From positions 62,001 to 126,000 of the forward strand of contig JAEINT010000005.1 of the NCBI GenBank assembly GCA_016342745.1: a stretch of DNA of 64,000 nucleotides, given 5' to 3'. Of the stretch, positions 44,051-52,716 are shown one piece after another (position 1 is the first letter of the stretch; every line of letters begins with the position of its first letter). Under the pieces are notes generated by a model that saw only the letters and a program-made list of their open reading frames with translations, did no database searches and was not told the origin of the DNA. Origin of the DNA: Labilibaculum sp. (GTDB lineage: Bacteria > Bacteroidota > Bacteroidia > Bacteroidales > Marinifilaceae). A program made the position numbers and the translations under genes.

Positions 44051-45097
44051 ATGATTAAAATATTTATTACTTTTTTATTTATCCTTTTTCAGTTTAGCTC
44101 CATAGGGCAGAGTAAAGAATTAAAGAAATTATTTTCGAAAGGAAAATACGATCAGTTAATTGAAAAAGCACAATTAATGCTAAAAGAAAATGCCTCAGAT
44201 TCTCATTTGAATTCTATTTTAGGTCGAGCATATACGAATTCAAAGCAATTTGAAAAAGCGATTCCTTATTTGGAAAAAGCAATTGAATTGGAGAATGTTT
44301 CAAATGATGTTATAGGATTGAGTAAAGCTTATTTAGCGAAGTGCTATTTTACACGTGGAGAAAAACAAAAGGCAGTTGCATACCTAAAGGAATGTCAGAA
44401 TGGCAGAGGATCTAGGGATGCTAATAGATATGCAAATAAATACTTGCGCTTGTTTCAAGAAAATATCTATTTTAAAGCTTGGGAAACTGTTGAATCTGAT
44501 AATATTCGTTTTCATTTTCAGGATAAAAAGAAGTTAAAAAATGCAGGTGAGTATATGCAAAAGGCAATTGTGAATTACAACAGAATCGTTGCCTTATTGA
44601 ATGTAAAACCTACAAAGAAAGTCGATTTGTTTATTTGGACGGATCGAAATGAAGCATTTCGAAAATTTGATAGACAACTTGGTTTTTCAAATGCTGATTT
44701 GGCTATTGTCAATGTTTATTATGCAGAGGAAAATGAATATGAGTTATGCCATATGATGAGCAATAGGTCATTGCAACCTAAATTTACCTCGATGATTATT
44801 AAGGAGGGTTTTGGTGTTTATATTGATCAGAATGATAAAAACTTACTTCAACTCGCCCGAGATCGAGTTACAAATGATCAATTTTCATTTTTTGAATTAT
44901 GGGAAGAACCTTTAAAATATGAGCGAAATTTAAGTTATCCAGTAGGAGCAGCTTTTATCGAGTTTCTTCTAAATAAAGGTGGGAAGAAAAAACTCAAAGA
45001 ATTTCTTAAAAATCAAACCATTGAAAATGGGGAAAAAGTTTATCCTGATTTTTTAGAATGGGTGAACGTATTTGAGGCGATGTTGGTTCAGAAGTAG
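44051..45097 (+). CDS. Secreted TPR protein with degenerate peptidase-MA-like domain
   Basis: This 348-residue protein has a signal peptide of about 19 residues (FSSIGQ) and TPR repeats at about 20-130 (LNSILGRAYTNSKQFEKAIPYLEKAIELE). Its C-terminal domain follows the layout of the peptidase MA family: FHFQDKKK, a YMQKAIVNYNRI helix, YELCHMMSNR, then IIKEGFGVYIDQND and YPVGAAFIEFLLNKGG. The zinc motif HExxH expected at YELCHMM is absent, so catalysis is unlikely. It stands alone on the plus strand with a terminator. A periplasmic binding or scaffold role is inferred. Confidence 0.7.
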   Translation: MIKIFITFLFILFQFSSIGQSKELKKLFSKGKYDQLIEKAQLMLKENASDSHLNSILGRAYTNSKQFEKAIPYLEKAIELENVSNDVIGLSKAYLAKCYFTRGEKQKAVAYLKECQNGRGSRDANRYANKYLRLFQENIYFKAWETVESDNIRFHFQDKKKLKNAGEYMQKAIVNYNRIVALLNVKPTKKVDLFIWTDRNEAFRKFDRQLGFSNADLAIVNVYYAEENEYELCHMMSNRSLQPKFTSMIIKEGFGVYIDQNDKNLLQLARDRVTNDQFSFFELWEEPLKYERNLSYPVGAAFIEFLLNKGGKKKLKEFLKNQTIENGEKVYPDFLEWVNVFEAMLVQK

Positions 45098-45114
45098 ATT
45101 GATAAAAAAAAATA

Positions 45115-45146
45115 AAACCGTCTAGGAATGATTTCTTAGACGGTTT
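45115..45146 (+). terminator. Intrinsic terminator after the TPR gene
   Basis: AACCGTCTA / TAGACGGTT with a loop of about ten bases is flanked by A and T runs, and lies 18 bases after the stop. Confidence 0.85.
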
Positions 45147-45169
45147 TTGTGTTTAAAAGGATATGTTAA

Positions 45170-45350
45170 TTATTCGTACTTCAAACTTTTTATTGGGTTT
45201 TGAGTTGCAGATTTCCAACTTTGAGAACTGATTGCAATTATAGCTAGGTATTACCAATGTAGCAACTGTTAAAATTCCTTAGCATATTGTTTCTAAGGTT
45301 TTCCAATGTAAGATGATTCTTGTATCGATATGTGAAAGCTATTTCTGTTA
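45170..45350 (-). pseudogene. Decayed C-terminus of a MacB/FtsX-type ABC-transporter permease
   Basis: On the minus strand, 26 codons ending at 45170 read LAIIAISSQSWKSATQ followed by NPIKSLKYE and a stop. This is the characteristic last helix and tail of MacB/FtsX-type permeases in Bacteroidota, in which an A-x-x-NPVKSLRYE-like end is usual. The frame is closed upstream by a stop at 45251. In another frame just upstream, GILTVATLVI looks like the preceding part of the membrane helix, and further up YRYKNHLTLENL looks like the segment before it. This fits a gene reduced to a frame-broken stub. No ATP-binding or N-terminal part is left. The last 26 codons are firm; the upstream extent is approximate. 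Confidence 0.6.
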
Positions 45351-45355
45351 ATAGT

Positions 45356-46102
45356 TTATTTAATCAGATCCATTTCTGCCCACTTCTCAGCGGCTTTACT
45401 GTCAGGATTAGTCTTTTGAAATTTAGCTACATGAGATTGCCATTCCTTCTCACGAGGTAAAGTACTCCATATTTCACCATCTTTTTCCCATGTGAAATTT
45501 GGTTTGGCATCCATAATTAAAAATGCGCGATAACCAAGCATGTAAATTTCCATCTCATGAATTCCAACTGTTTTTATGTTTTGAGTAATTTCAGTCCATG
45601 CCATACCAATATCATGAACTTCTTTATATTCTTGAGCTAATTGTTGATTATTTACTATCTCGAGTGTTAATGTAAATCTCTTTTTTGAGTTTCTTGTTAT
45701 TGGTATTAGTTGACCTTTGGAGGCAGAATAGGCTTTCTTTTGCTCCAGTTTATAAATTCTTTCGATTGGCTTGTATGCATTCGTGAATAGATCTGATATT
45801 GCCTCCACGGGTGCATTTTCTTGTGCCATATTAGAAATTAACTTTTGAGTAGCAGCGAAGTCGTAGTTACTTTTCATGTCAAGCAATACAAATTGAATCG
45901 TATCCAGCTCATAATATTCAAAGTCAATAATTCCTTCGGGATTATTAGTTTTAATCCACCGAGTAGCTTTTTCAATTTCAACAAGATTCGTTTTTGTCCC
46001 AATTTTAGCGAAAGCAAACCTACGCATCATTTTGCCTTCGTCAATTTTATTACACGAAATAAGCAATAGGGAAGACAATAATGTGGTTGATAATATATTC
46101 AT
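45356..46102 (-). CDS. Lipoprotein with tandem L-rhamnose/L-fucose mutarotase-like domains
   Basis: This 248-residue protein has a lipobox LLLISC near residues 12-17. The mature part holds two alpha+beta barrel units. The second (about 135-248) is the clear match to the RhaM/FucM mutarotase family: RFTLTLEIVNNQQLAQEYKEVHD, GMAWTEIT, GIHEMEIYMLGYRAFLIMDA and a closing EKWAEMDLI. The first (about 25-125) has the same strand order (RRFAFAKIG, IIDFEYYEL, TIQFVLLDM) but is degenerate. These enzymes interconvert alpha and beta anomers of L-rhamnose or L-fucose and are normally single-domain and cytoplasmic. It ends the sugar-acid operon, 93 bases after the AraC gene. Confidence 0.78.
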   Translation of the reverse strand: MNILSTTLLSSLLLISCNKIDEGKMMRRFAFAKIGTKTNLVEIEKATRWIKTNNPEGIIDFEYYELDTIQFVLLDMKSNYDFAATQKLISNMAQENAPVEAISDLFTNAYKPIERIYKLEQKKAYSASKGQLIPITRNSKKRFTLTLEIVNNQQLAQEYKEVHDIGMAWTEITQNIKTVGIHEMEIYMLGYRAFLIMDAKPNFTWEKDGEIWSTLPREKEWQSHVAKFQKTNPDSKAAEKWAEMDLIK

Positions 46103-46195
46103 AGAAATGTTATTTTAAGAGTATTAGTTGATTCTTATTAGGGTTAAATGAGTGGTTTGGAAAGTCCTGTTTTCGCTTAAATACAATTAAGATTT

Positions 46196-47071
46196 TTATT
46201 TTCGGCCTCCGATAATTCGTTTTTGAAAAGAGGATGGTGTTTCTTTCTTCAATTTCTTGAATGATCGATAGAAATAGGATGAACTTTCAAAACCACATTC
46301 CAGAGCAATTTGCTCAATGGTAAAATTGCTATTTATTAGTAGGTTACATGCATTTTCTAGTCTGAGTTCCAATATAAACTCCGAAAAAGAGCGATTGGTT
46401 CTTAGTTTAAAATATCTGCAAAATGATGATGGATTCATACTTGCAACATTGGCAATAGCTTCCAAACTAATTTTTTCTTTAAAATGACCAATGGCATAGG
46501 TCAGAACTTTATCCAGTTTTTCTGCATCTGAATAATTAAATTTTTTAGATGGGAGTGTAGTAGATAAATGCTCAATCTCATTGGATGTAGCCAATATTTC
46601 AAGAATCTCTATTATTTGAGTAATCTGTTTAACCTGACTTTGATTTTGAATTTCAAACAAAATCTCTTTTATCTTACTCTTGGTTTTTCCTTTTACTTTA
46701 ATGCCTTTCCTTGTACTTTCAAGAAAGTTATTAATAGTCTTCATTTCAGGAAGTAGAAAGAAGTTTTGGCCAAGAAAATCCTCTTTGAAATGCAGGACGA
46801 TAGCCTCAGCTTTAAGTTTTTCATTGTTTTTAAAAAAATCAGGTGAGTTTTTAAAATCATGAGGCAATTTACTACCTAAGAAAAACATGTCATCCTCCAA
46901 AAATTGACCAATGTAATCGCCAATAAAAGCTGAACCTCGACTTTGTACAATGTATGTTAATTCAATCTTATTGTGGAAATGCAATGGGTTATAAAAGTGC
47001 GGAACAACCTCCCGTGTTAACTGAAAAGATTGTTCTGCACTATCTGATATTTTTACATGACGCATTCGCAT
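46196..47071 (-). CDS. AraC-family transcriptional regulator
   Basis: This 291-residue regulator has an N-terminal cupin sugar-sensing domain (HFYNPLHFHNKIELTYIV, DDMFFLGSKLPHDF) and a C-terminal AraC double helix-turn-helix from about residue 190 (SLEAIANVASMNPSSFCRYFK and TIEQIALECGFESSSYFYRSFKK). The cupin HxH pair suggests ligand binding. It lies within the sugar-acid operon, 19 bases after the symporter gene, so it probably controls that operon, perhaps through the repeats before the first gene. Confidence 0.9.
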   Translation of the reverse strand: MRMRHVKISDSAEQSFQLTREVVPHFYNPLHFHNKIELTYIVQSRGSAFIGDYIGQFLEDDMFFLGSKLPHDFKNSPDFFKNNEKLKAEAIVLHFKEDFLGQNFFLLPEMKTINNFLESTRKGIKVKGKTKSKIKEILFEIQNQSQVKQITQIIEILEILATSNEIEHLSTTLPSKKFNYSDAEKLDKVLTYAIGHFKEKISLEAIANVASMNPSSFCRYFKLRTNRSFSEFILELRLENACNLLINSNFTIEQIALECGFESSSYFYRSFKKLKKETPSSFQKRIIGGRK

Positions 47072-47090
47072 TCTAAATCATCTTGCTTTT

Positions 47091-48701
47091 TTATCTAAAT
47101 ATAGTATAAAGAATGATCATTATTACTAATAAATAGGCAGCAAACATTCTTGGGTCGGCGGCCGATTTTACTTTACCTTCTGTCAAAAAGGATAAAGGTT
47201 TTCTAAGTGTTAGATTATTAAGTGTGCTTTGGTCTGCTTTTGGTGTAAATGTACTAATTGTAAAGTAAAATACGGTACATAAAGCAAACATGTAAAAGGC
47301 CTTCAACATAAAATGAATCCCCCAAACATCCGTGATATATCGTTTCCCAGCAATCATCTCAAAATCTATTGAGAAGGTGATGATAGCTAATGCAAATCCC
47401 AAAATTAAAGTATATAAACCGGCTTTGGGTGTTCCATATCTACTGAATACACCAAATAGCAAAACAACAGAAATTGGTGGTGATAAAACTGCTAAAAGAT
47501 CATTAATTGCTTCAAAAATACTTGGGAACTTAGCTATTAAAGGAGACCATGCAACGGCAATAATTATAACAACAAAGATAGTTGCCCGTCCAATATTTAA
47601 AATTGCTTTATCGTTCAAGTTTGGTCTGTTTCGCTTAACGATATCCATAGAAACTAAGGTGCCGGCACTGTTTAATCCTGATGCTATAGTACTCATTAAT
47701 GCAGCCAATAACGCAGCTGACATTAGTCCTTTTAATCCGGTAGGAAGGATTCTGAGAATTAATTCAGGTAATGCTTGGTCTGGAATACTAATTTCATCTT
47801 TAAAAAGAAGATAGGCGAATATTCCTGGAACTACCATGATGAATACCGGTAGTATTTTTATAAAGCCCGCAAATATTGGGCCTCGCTGCGCATCTTCAAG
47901 AGTTTTTGCTCCAAGTACTTTTTGTACAATAGTTTGATCTGCGCACCAATAATTAATTCCTAAAACCGGAATACCTAACCAAAATGCCCACCAAGGGAGA
48001 GGAGAACCTTCATGTGTATGAATCATTGATATTTGATGCGGTTTAAGTGCGTCTTTAAAATCGGCGATGCTATTAATACCTACATCTGGTAAGGCTAACA
48101 TGGCTAATATTGTCATTATGGATGCCCCAAGAATCAATACTACAGACTGAACTGCTTCTGTAATTACAACTGCTTCTAATCCAACAATAAAAGCATATAT
48201 AAATGTGATAACTGCAATAATTGTGATGGCCATATATCGATCAATTCCAAAGAAATTCTCAAATACCAATCCACCAGCATATAAGCTAACCCCAATGTGA
48301 AGAAAAATAGCGGTCACCAAAGAAATAAATGCTAAAACGGATCGGGTTTGTGGGTTGTATCTTTTTTCAAGGAATTCAGGTAAGGTTGAGATCTTTGTTT
48401 TAAAATAAAATGGTGCAAAAATAAGCCCTAATAATATTAAAAGTATAGCAGCAGACCATTCAAAGTTTCCCCAAACTAGTCCGTCGGAAAAGCCTTGGCC
48501 TGCTAAACCTACCATATGAATAGTTGAAATATTGGCAGCAAATAAAGCGGCACCAATCATCGGCCATCGGAGGTTTCTGCCGGCAAGAAAGAATCCTTCG
48601 CTTGTCTTCTTTTTGTTTTTTATACCTGTGTATACACCAATACCAACTATAACGAGAATATAAATGGTAATGATGATGTAATCAATAAAATGTAATTTCA
48701 T
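47091..48701 (-). CDS. Sodium/solute symporter (SSS family), probable sugar importer
   Basis: This 536-residue protein has about 13-14 membrane helices and SSS signatures: GFFLAGRNLRWPMIGAALFAANIS, FFGIDRYMAI, WADQ-like YWCADQTIVQKVLGAK and LMSAALLAALMSTIASGLNSAGTLVSMD, in which the Ser/Thr cluster forms the Na2 site. The family takes up sugars or organic acids with Na+. Its place in the operon suggests import of the L-sugar or sugar acid that the neighbouring enzymes use. Confidence 0.9.
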   Translation of the reverse strand: MKLHFIDYIIITIYILVIVGIGVYTGIKNKKKTSEGFFLAGRNLRWPMIGAALFAANISTIHMVGLAGQGFSDGLVWGNFEWSAAILLILLGLIFAPFYFKTKISTLPEFLEKRYNPQTRSVLAFISLVTAIFLHIGVSLYAGGLVFENFFGIDRYMAITIIAVITFIYAFIVGLEAVVITEAVQSVVLILGASIMTILAMLALPDVGINSIADFKDALKPHQISMIHTHEGSPLPWWAFWLGIPVLGINYWCADQTIVQKVLGAKTLEDAQRGPIFAGFIKILPVFIMVVPGIFAYLLFKDEISIPDQALPELILRILPTGLKGLMSAALLAALMSTIASGLNSAGTLVSMDIVKRNRPNLNDKAILNIGRATIFVVIIIAVAWSPLIAKFPSIFEAINDLLAVLSPPISVVLLFGVFSRYGTPKAGLYTLILGFALAIITFSIDFEMIAGKRYITDVWGIHFMLKAFYMFALCTVFYFTISTFTPKADQSTLNNLTLRKPLSFLTEGKVKSAADPRMFAAYLLVIMIILYTIFR

Positions 48702-48736
48702 TAGAATGGATTTTATTTGGATTTTTTTATAAAAAA

Positions 48737-49678
48737 CTACATAAACTCGCAGTTTCCAGCAAAATCAAAATCTTTGTTAGTAATTGGTTTCAGTATTTTA
48801 TGGACTTCGGCAAGTAATTCCAAATCTAGTTTTTCTTCAATCACCTTAATATTACTGATCATTCGGTTCTCATTAGAAGAGGTTACAAGATTGGTTGGAA
48901 TATCTGGATGAGCCACACTAAACTGTAGAGCAAGTTTCTCAAGGGTTGTTCCGTTCTGTTTACAAAAAACAACCGCATTTTGAACACATTTTCGATCTTC
49001 ATTAGTAGCGGGATGCCAATCTGCAACTCCTCGCTCAGTTAATAATCCCATACCTAGCGGAGATGCAGCTATTAAGCCTACGCCATCATTTTTAGCATAT
49101 GGAACCAGGTCAAGCATCAGTGTATCGCTCAGCATATAGTGCCCATGACAAAGCATCGTATCAACTCTTGCCTCAACTTGCACTTGCTTAAATACATCGA
49201 TGGGATAAGAGGTGATTCCATAATATCTGATGACACCACTTTTTTTTAACTTTTCTAAATGTGGAATAGATTGTTCTATAACCTTTTGAATGTGTTTCTG
49301 CCCCTGATATTCGATATCGTGTAGCTGTAACACATCTAAATAATCGGTTCCTAATCTCTCCAGACTTTCCTTAAGAGATTTATCAATCATTTCAGGGCTA
49401 AAGTCAAAAAGACCTTTCGCAAACCTGCCTGTTTTTGTTGCTAAGAAGTACTTGTCACGTGGAATAGCTTTAAGAGCTTGTCCTAATACCACTTCAGCCT
49501 TTGTGTCACCATAAAAAGGGGATACATCAAGATAATTAATTCCATTACTAATGGAGGCATGAACAGCTCGTATTCCTTCATTATCATCTGTTCCTGAAAA
49601 TACTCCACCTAAGGCTGAAGCACCATAGCTCAGAATCGAGACATTCATATCGGTATTGCCTAATTTTCTATATTTCAT
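48737..49678 (-). CDS. Aldo/keto reductase, L-fucose/L-galactose 1-dehydrogenase-like
   Basis: This 313-residue TIM-barrel enzyme has the AKR tetrad Asp51 (NYLDVSPFYG), Tyr56, Lys82 (LATKTGR) and His120 (VLQLHDIEY). The start MKYRKLGNTDMNVSILSYGASALGGVF and the closing VTSSNENRMISNIKV are close to plant L-galactose dehydrogenase and bacterial D-threo-aldose (L-fucose) 1-dehydrogenases, which oxidise the sugar at C1 to a lactone using NAD(P)+. Its neighbours support the role of first oxidation step. The exact sugar is not resolved. Confidence 0.85.
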   Translation of the reverse strand: MKYRKLGNTDMNVSILSYGASALGGVFSGTDDNEGIRAVHASISNGINYLDVSPFYGDTKAEVVLGQALKAIPRDKYFLATKTGRFAKGLFDFSPEMIDKSLKESLERLGTDYLDVLQLHDIEYQGQKHIQKVIEQSIPHLEKLKKSGVIRYYGITSYPIDVFKQVQVEARVDTMLCHGHYMLSDTLMLDLVPYAKNDGVGLIAASPLGMGLLTERGVADWHPATNEDRKCVQNAVVFCKQNGTTLEKLALQFSVAHPDIPTNLVTSSNENRMISNIKVIEEKLDLELLAEVHKILKPITNKDFDFAGNCEFM

Positions 49679-49713
49679 TACGATTTCAGATAAAATTTTT
49701 CACAATTGATTAC

Positions 49714-50478
49714 TTAATATCCAAAAGTTAATGCTCCACCATCCACACTAAAATCCTGTCCTGTAATATAAGACGCAATGGGAGATGCTAGAAAACAAAC
49801 CATACCTGCTAATTCCTCAGGCTTGCCATAACGATGCAGAGGCATACGTGATAAAATCAGCTTTTGGCGTTCTTCATCCATAACTTGTTGGTTCATTAAT
49901 GATGGAAACCACCCTGGAGAAACTGAATTAACCAAGATATTGTCTTGTGCCCATTCAACAGCTAAACCACGTGTTATTCCTAATACCGCGGATTTTGACG
50001 CACTGTAAGGAACAACTTGATTAAAACCAAGATATGACGCCATAGAAGAAATACTAATGATGCGTCCGATGTTTTTAGATTGTTTTAAATATGGATAAGC
50101 ATATTTGCTACAATTATAAACGCCCGATAAGTTGATATTAAGGATGTAGTCTAAATCTTTTTGAGTAACATCTTGGGCAGCTTTTTTTACGGTAACTCCG
50201 GCATTATTGACCAGTACATCGATGCCATTTCTTTCACCCAATTCAGTAATCTTTTCCCTCACACTGTTTTCATCCGCCACATCAATGGTTTCAAAAGTTA
50301 GGTTAGATGGAATTTCTTCTTCGATATCAACTTTAACCTTCCCTGAACGGCTAAGTCCAACCACTTTAGCTCCGCACTGAGCCAACATGATTGCCATTGA
50401 AAGTCCAAGTCCGCTTGAGGCTCCGGTAACAACAACCTGAAGACCTTTAAGGGAGTATAATTGTTCTATTTTAGTCAT
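49714..50478 (-). CDS. Short-chain dehydrogenase/reductase
   Basis: This 254-residue SDR has the TGASSGLG cofactor loop at about 18-25, NNAGV at 91-95, the catalytic Ser near 144, Tyr158 and Lys162 in PYSASKSA, and a C-terminal GQDFSVDGGALTFGY. Sequence and context resemble sugar-acid SDRs such as 2-keto-3-deoxy-L-fuconate dehydrogenase or gluconate 5-dehydrogenase. In the operon it lies 11 bases after the Zn-dehydrogenase gene, so the two may act in sequence, one oxidising and the other reducing the same keto-acid. Confidence 0.88.
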   Translation of the reverse strand: MTKIEQLYSLKGLQVVVTGASSGLGLSMAIMLAQCGAKVVGLSRSGKVKVDIEEEIPSNLTFETIDVADENSVREKITELGERNGIDVLVNNAGVTVKKAAQDVTQKDLDYILNINLSGVYNCSKYAYPYLKQSKNIGRIISISSMASYLGFNQVVPYSASKSAVLGITRGLAVEWAQDNILVNSVSPGWFPSLMNQQVMDEERQKLILSRMPLHRYGKPEELAGMVCFLASPIASYITGQDFSVDGGALTFGY

Positions 50479-50489
50479 TCTAAATATTC

Positions 50490-51506
50490 TTAAAATTCGA
50501 TTACAATTTTGCTAACTTTTGATGGATCTTGATCCCAAATCTTAATCGCTTTATCACTCTGATCAAAAGGGAAAGTATGAGACACAATTTGTTCAGGATT
50601 AATCTTTCCTTCCTTAACAGCATTTAAAACTTGTTCAAAATCTTCTTTCTCGGAACCTCTGGATCCTCTGATGTCAAGCTCTTTAAGAACAAAGTATTTG
50701 GTCTCGTAACTGACAGGCTCAGGAGTATAGCCAATGTAAACAATTCGCCCTGTAAAGCTAATCTCATCAACAGCCAACTTAAAGGTTATAGGGTTTCCTG
50801 CAGCTTCTATAATCACATCAGGACCATGACCGTTTGTTATCTCCTCCAAACATTCATGTACATTCTGTTTTGATGAATTGATTACATACTTAGCTCCAGC
50901 TATTTTCGCGTTTTCTAGTTTTTCATCAACTAAATCAACTGCAATAACTTCAGCTTCTCTGTATGCTGATCCTGCAATAGCACCAATACCAATTACACCA
51001 CAGCCAAGAACAACTACCTTATCGCCCTTTTTTACACATCCACGTTTTGAAGCATGAAAACCAACAGCTAGTGGCTCAAGAAGTGCTAGTTTGGTGAGAT
51101 TTAAAGTATCATCTATTACCAGCTTTTGCCAAGGAACTGCAATGAATTCGGTTAAAGCACCATCACGTTGAACGCCTAATGTTTCGTTATAACGGCAAGC
51201 ATTGGGACGTCCATTTTTACATGACGAACATTCTCCACAAGCAGTTTGTGGAGTTATCGCAGCTTGTATCCCTATTTTTATATGTGTAGGTACATTTTCG
51301 CCCACTTCAGCAATTATTCCACTTAATTCATGCCCTGGAATACGAGGATAAGAAACCAAAGGATTAATTCCACGGAAGGTGTTCAAGTCACTACCACAAT
51401 AACCTACTTTCTTAACCTGAACTAATACTTCTCCATCTTTTAAGTCGGGTTTTTCTATTTCAAAAAATCCACACTTGCCTTTATCTGTTATTTTAAACGA
51501 CTTCAT
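50490..51506 (-). CDS. Zinc-dependent alcohol dehydrogenase, sugar-acid type
   Basis: This 338-residue medium-chain dehydrogenase carries the catalytic zinc ligands in GYCGSDLN and PGHELSG, the four-cysteine structural zinc lobe CGECSSCKNGRPNAC, and the cofactor loop VLGCGVIG with VDLVDE after it, suggesting NAD+. It is similar in layout to L-threonine, L-galactonate 5- and sorbitol dehydrogenases. The ATG at 51506 is chosen; two codons upstream an in-frame TTG also exists. It lies 18 bases after the enolase-superfamily gene. Confidence 0.88.
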   Translation of the reverse strand: MKSFKITDKGKCGFFEIEKPDLKDGEVLVQVKKVGYCGSDLNTFRGINPLVSYPRIPGHELSGIIAEVGENVPTHIKIGIQAAITPQTACGECSSCKNGRPNACRYNETLGVQRDGALTEFIAVPWQKLVIDDTLNLTKLALLEPLAVGFHASKRGCVKKGDKVVVLGCGVIGIGAIAGSAYREAEVIAVDLVDEKLENAKIAGAKYVINSSKQNVHECLEEITNGHGPDVIIEAAGNPITFKLAVDEISFTGRIVYIGYTPEPVSYETKYFVLKELDIRGSRGSEKEDFEQVLNAVKEGKINPEQIVSHTFPFDQSDKAIKIWDQDPSKVSKIVIEF

Positions 51507-51524
51507 AATCAATAATTAAGGTTT

Positions 51525-52598
51525 TTACAATTGAGTTAAACACTCATCTTTAAAACTAAATCCCCATCCTGGGCGATTATGAGGTGAGGCCATACCATTT
51601 ACAATAGAAAGTGGGTGATCAATCAACGGATCAATCCAGTCAAATGATTCGGCACCTGCTCCATTTGGAATTGTGCATAATAATGGAATATCATAATCCT
51701 TGTAATAATGTGGGAGAACAGGTATGTTAAATGATGCAGCCAATGCAGCACTGTCTCTCCATGCTTCAACACCACCAATTCGAAGAATGTCTGGTTGCCA
51801 AATATCTATTGCATTTCGTTGTAGTAGTTCACGTAATGGTAAAGAACTGTACTCTCTTTCTCCCATTGCTAATGAAATGCCTGCTTGTTGTTTCAGACTT
51901 TGAAAGCCTTGGAAATCTGTATGGTTAATTGGTTCCTCAAACCAATGAATATTAAGTTCTTTCGCAGCGGTAGCTAATTGCAACGAAGAGGGTACATCCA
52001 TTCCTTGATTTGCATCCATCATAATGCCAATATCATTTCCAACGGCTTCTCTTACTAGTTTTAATCGCTCCAAATCTTCTTTCCAGTCAGGCTTTCCTAC
52101 TTTAATTTTAACAGCTTTGAACCCGCGTGATTTGTAGTCAGTTACTTCATCAATTAACTCTTCAACAGAGTATGAAATCCAACCGCCACTTCCGTATATA
52201 GGTACTTCATTTCTGCTTGTTCCAAGTACTTTCCAAATAGGTTGTTTAAGTGTTTTACACCATGCATCCCACATTGCAATATTGTAAGCAGACTGTGCCC
52301 ATCTGTTTATTCCTTCGTTGCCGAAATATTCGTTTGAATTATTAACCTTTTCAAAAACTTTAAGTGTATCATGCACTTGCTCTCCAAGGATCATTTCTCC
52401 AACATCTTTTAAAGCTCCTATAATTGCCAAAGGACTATATTGAAAACTTAAAAGGTAGGATTCTCCAATAATTCCATTCTTAGTTTGAATTCTGAGAACG
52501 ATGAATGATATTTCTGTGAGGGTGTGTGTTGCATCTGAAATTGGTTTTTCAAGCTTTGCTTTTGCTGAATAAACTGAATAATTTTGTATTGAATACAT
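51525..52598 (-). CDS. Enolase-superfamily acid-sugar dehydratase (mandelate racemase subgroup)
   Basis: This 357-residue protein has the capping domain and (beta/alpha)7-beta barrel of the enolase superfamily. The active-site set is complete and even falls at the numbers used for mandelate racemase: Lys164 and Lys166 (VKIKVG), Asp195 (MMDANQG), Glu221 (EEPINH), Glu247 (GEREY), Asp270 and His297 (PHYYKD), and Glu317 (AGAESFD). In this subgroup such enzymes dehydrate sugar acids such as fuconate, galactonate or talarate to 2-keto-3-deoxy acids. Racemase chemistry is less likely given the sugar genes downstream. It heads the operon and lies downstream of the regulatory repeats. Confidence 0.9.
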   Translation of the reverse strand: MYSIQNYSVYSAKAKLEKPISDATHTLTEISFIVLRIQTKNGIIGESYLLSFQYSPLAIIGALKDVGEMILGEQVHDTLKVFEKVNNSNEYFGNEGINRWAQSAYNIAMWDAWCKTLKQPIWKVLGTSRNEVPIYGSGGWISYSVEELIDEVTDYKSRGFKAVKIKVGKPDWKEDLERLKLVREAVGNDIGIMMDANQGMDVPSSLQLATAAKELNIHWFEEPINHTDFQGFQSLKQQAGISLAMGEREYSSLPLRELLQRNAIDIWQPDILRIGGVEAWRDSAALAASFNIPVLPHYYKDYDIPLLCTIPNGAGAESFDWIDPLIDHPLSIVNGMASPHNRPGWGFSFKDECLTQL

Positions 52599-52623
52599 GT
52601 TTTGACGTTTATATAATTACGAT

Positions 52624-52682
52624 TTGACAAAAATAGAGAGTATTTCATTCTTAAATATGTCATGAATTGACAAAAACATGAC
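52624..52682. promoter_or_regulatory. Direct repeats and dyad upstream of the sugar-acid operon
   Basis: TTGACAAAAA occurs at 52624-52633 and 52667-52676, 43 bases apart (about four helical turns). GTCATG and CATGAC flank the second copy at 52659-52664 and 52677-52682. The first repeat overlaps the -7 box CAAAAATA (TATTTTTG on the minus strand, 52628-52635). AraC-type regulators often bind such spaced direct repeats. Confidence 0.45.
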
Positions 52683-52716
52683 CAAAATTTGCTTTCGATG
52701 CTTAATGTACGTCATT

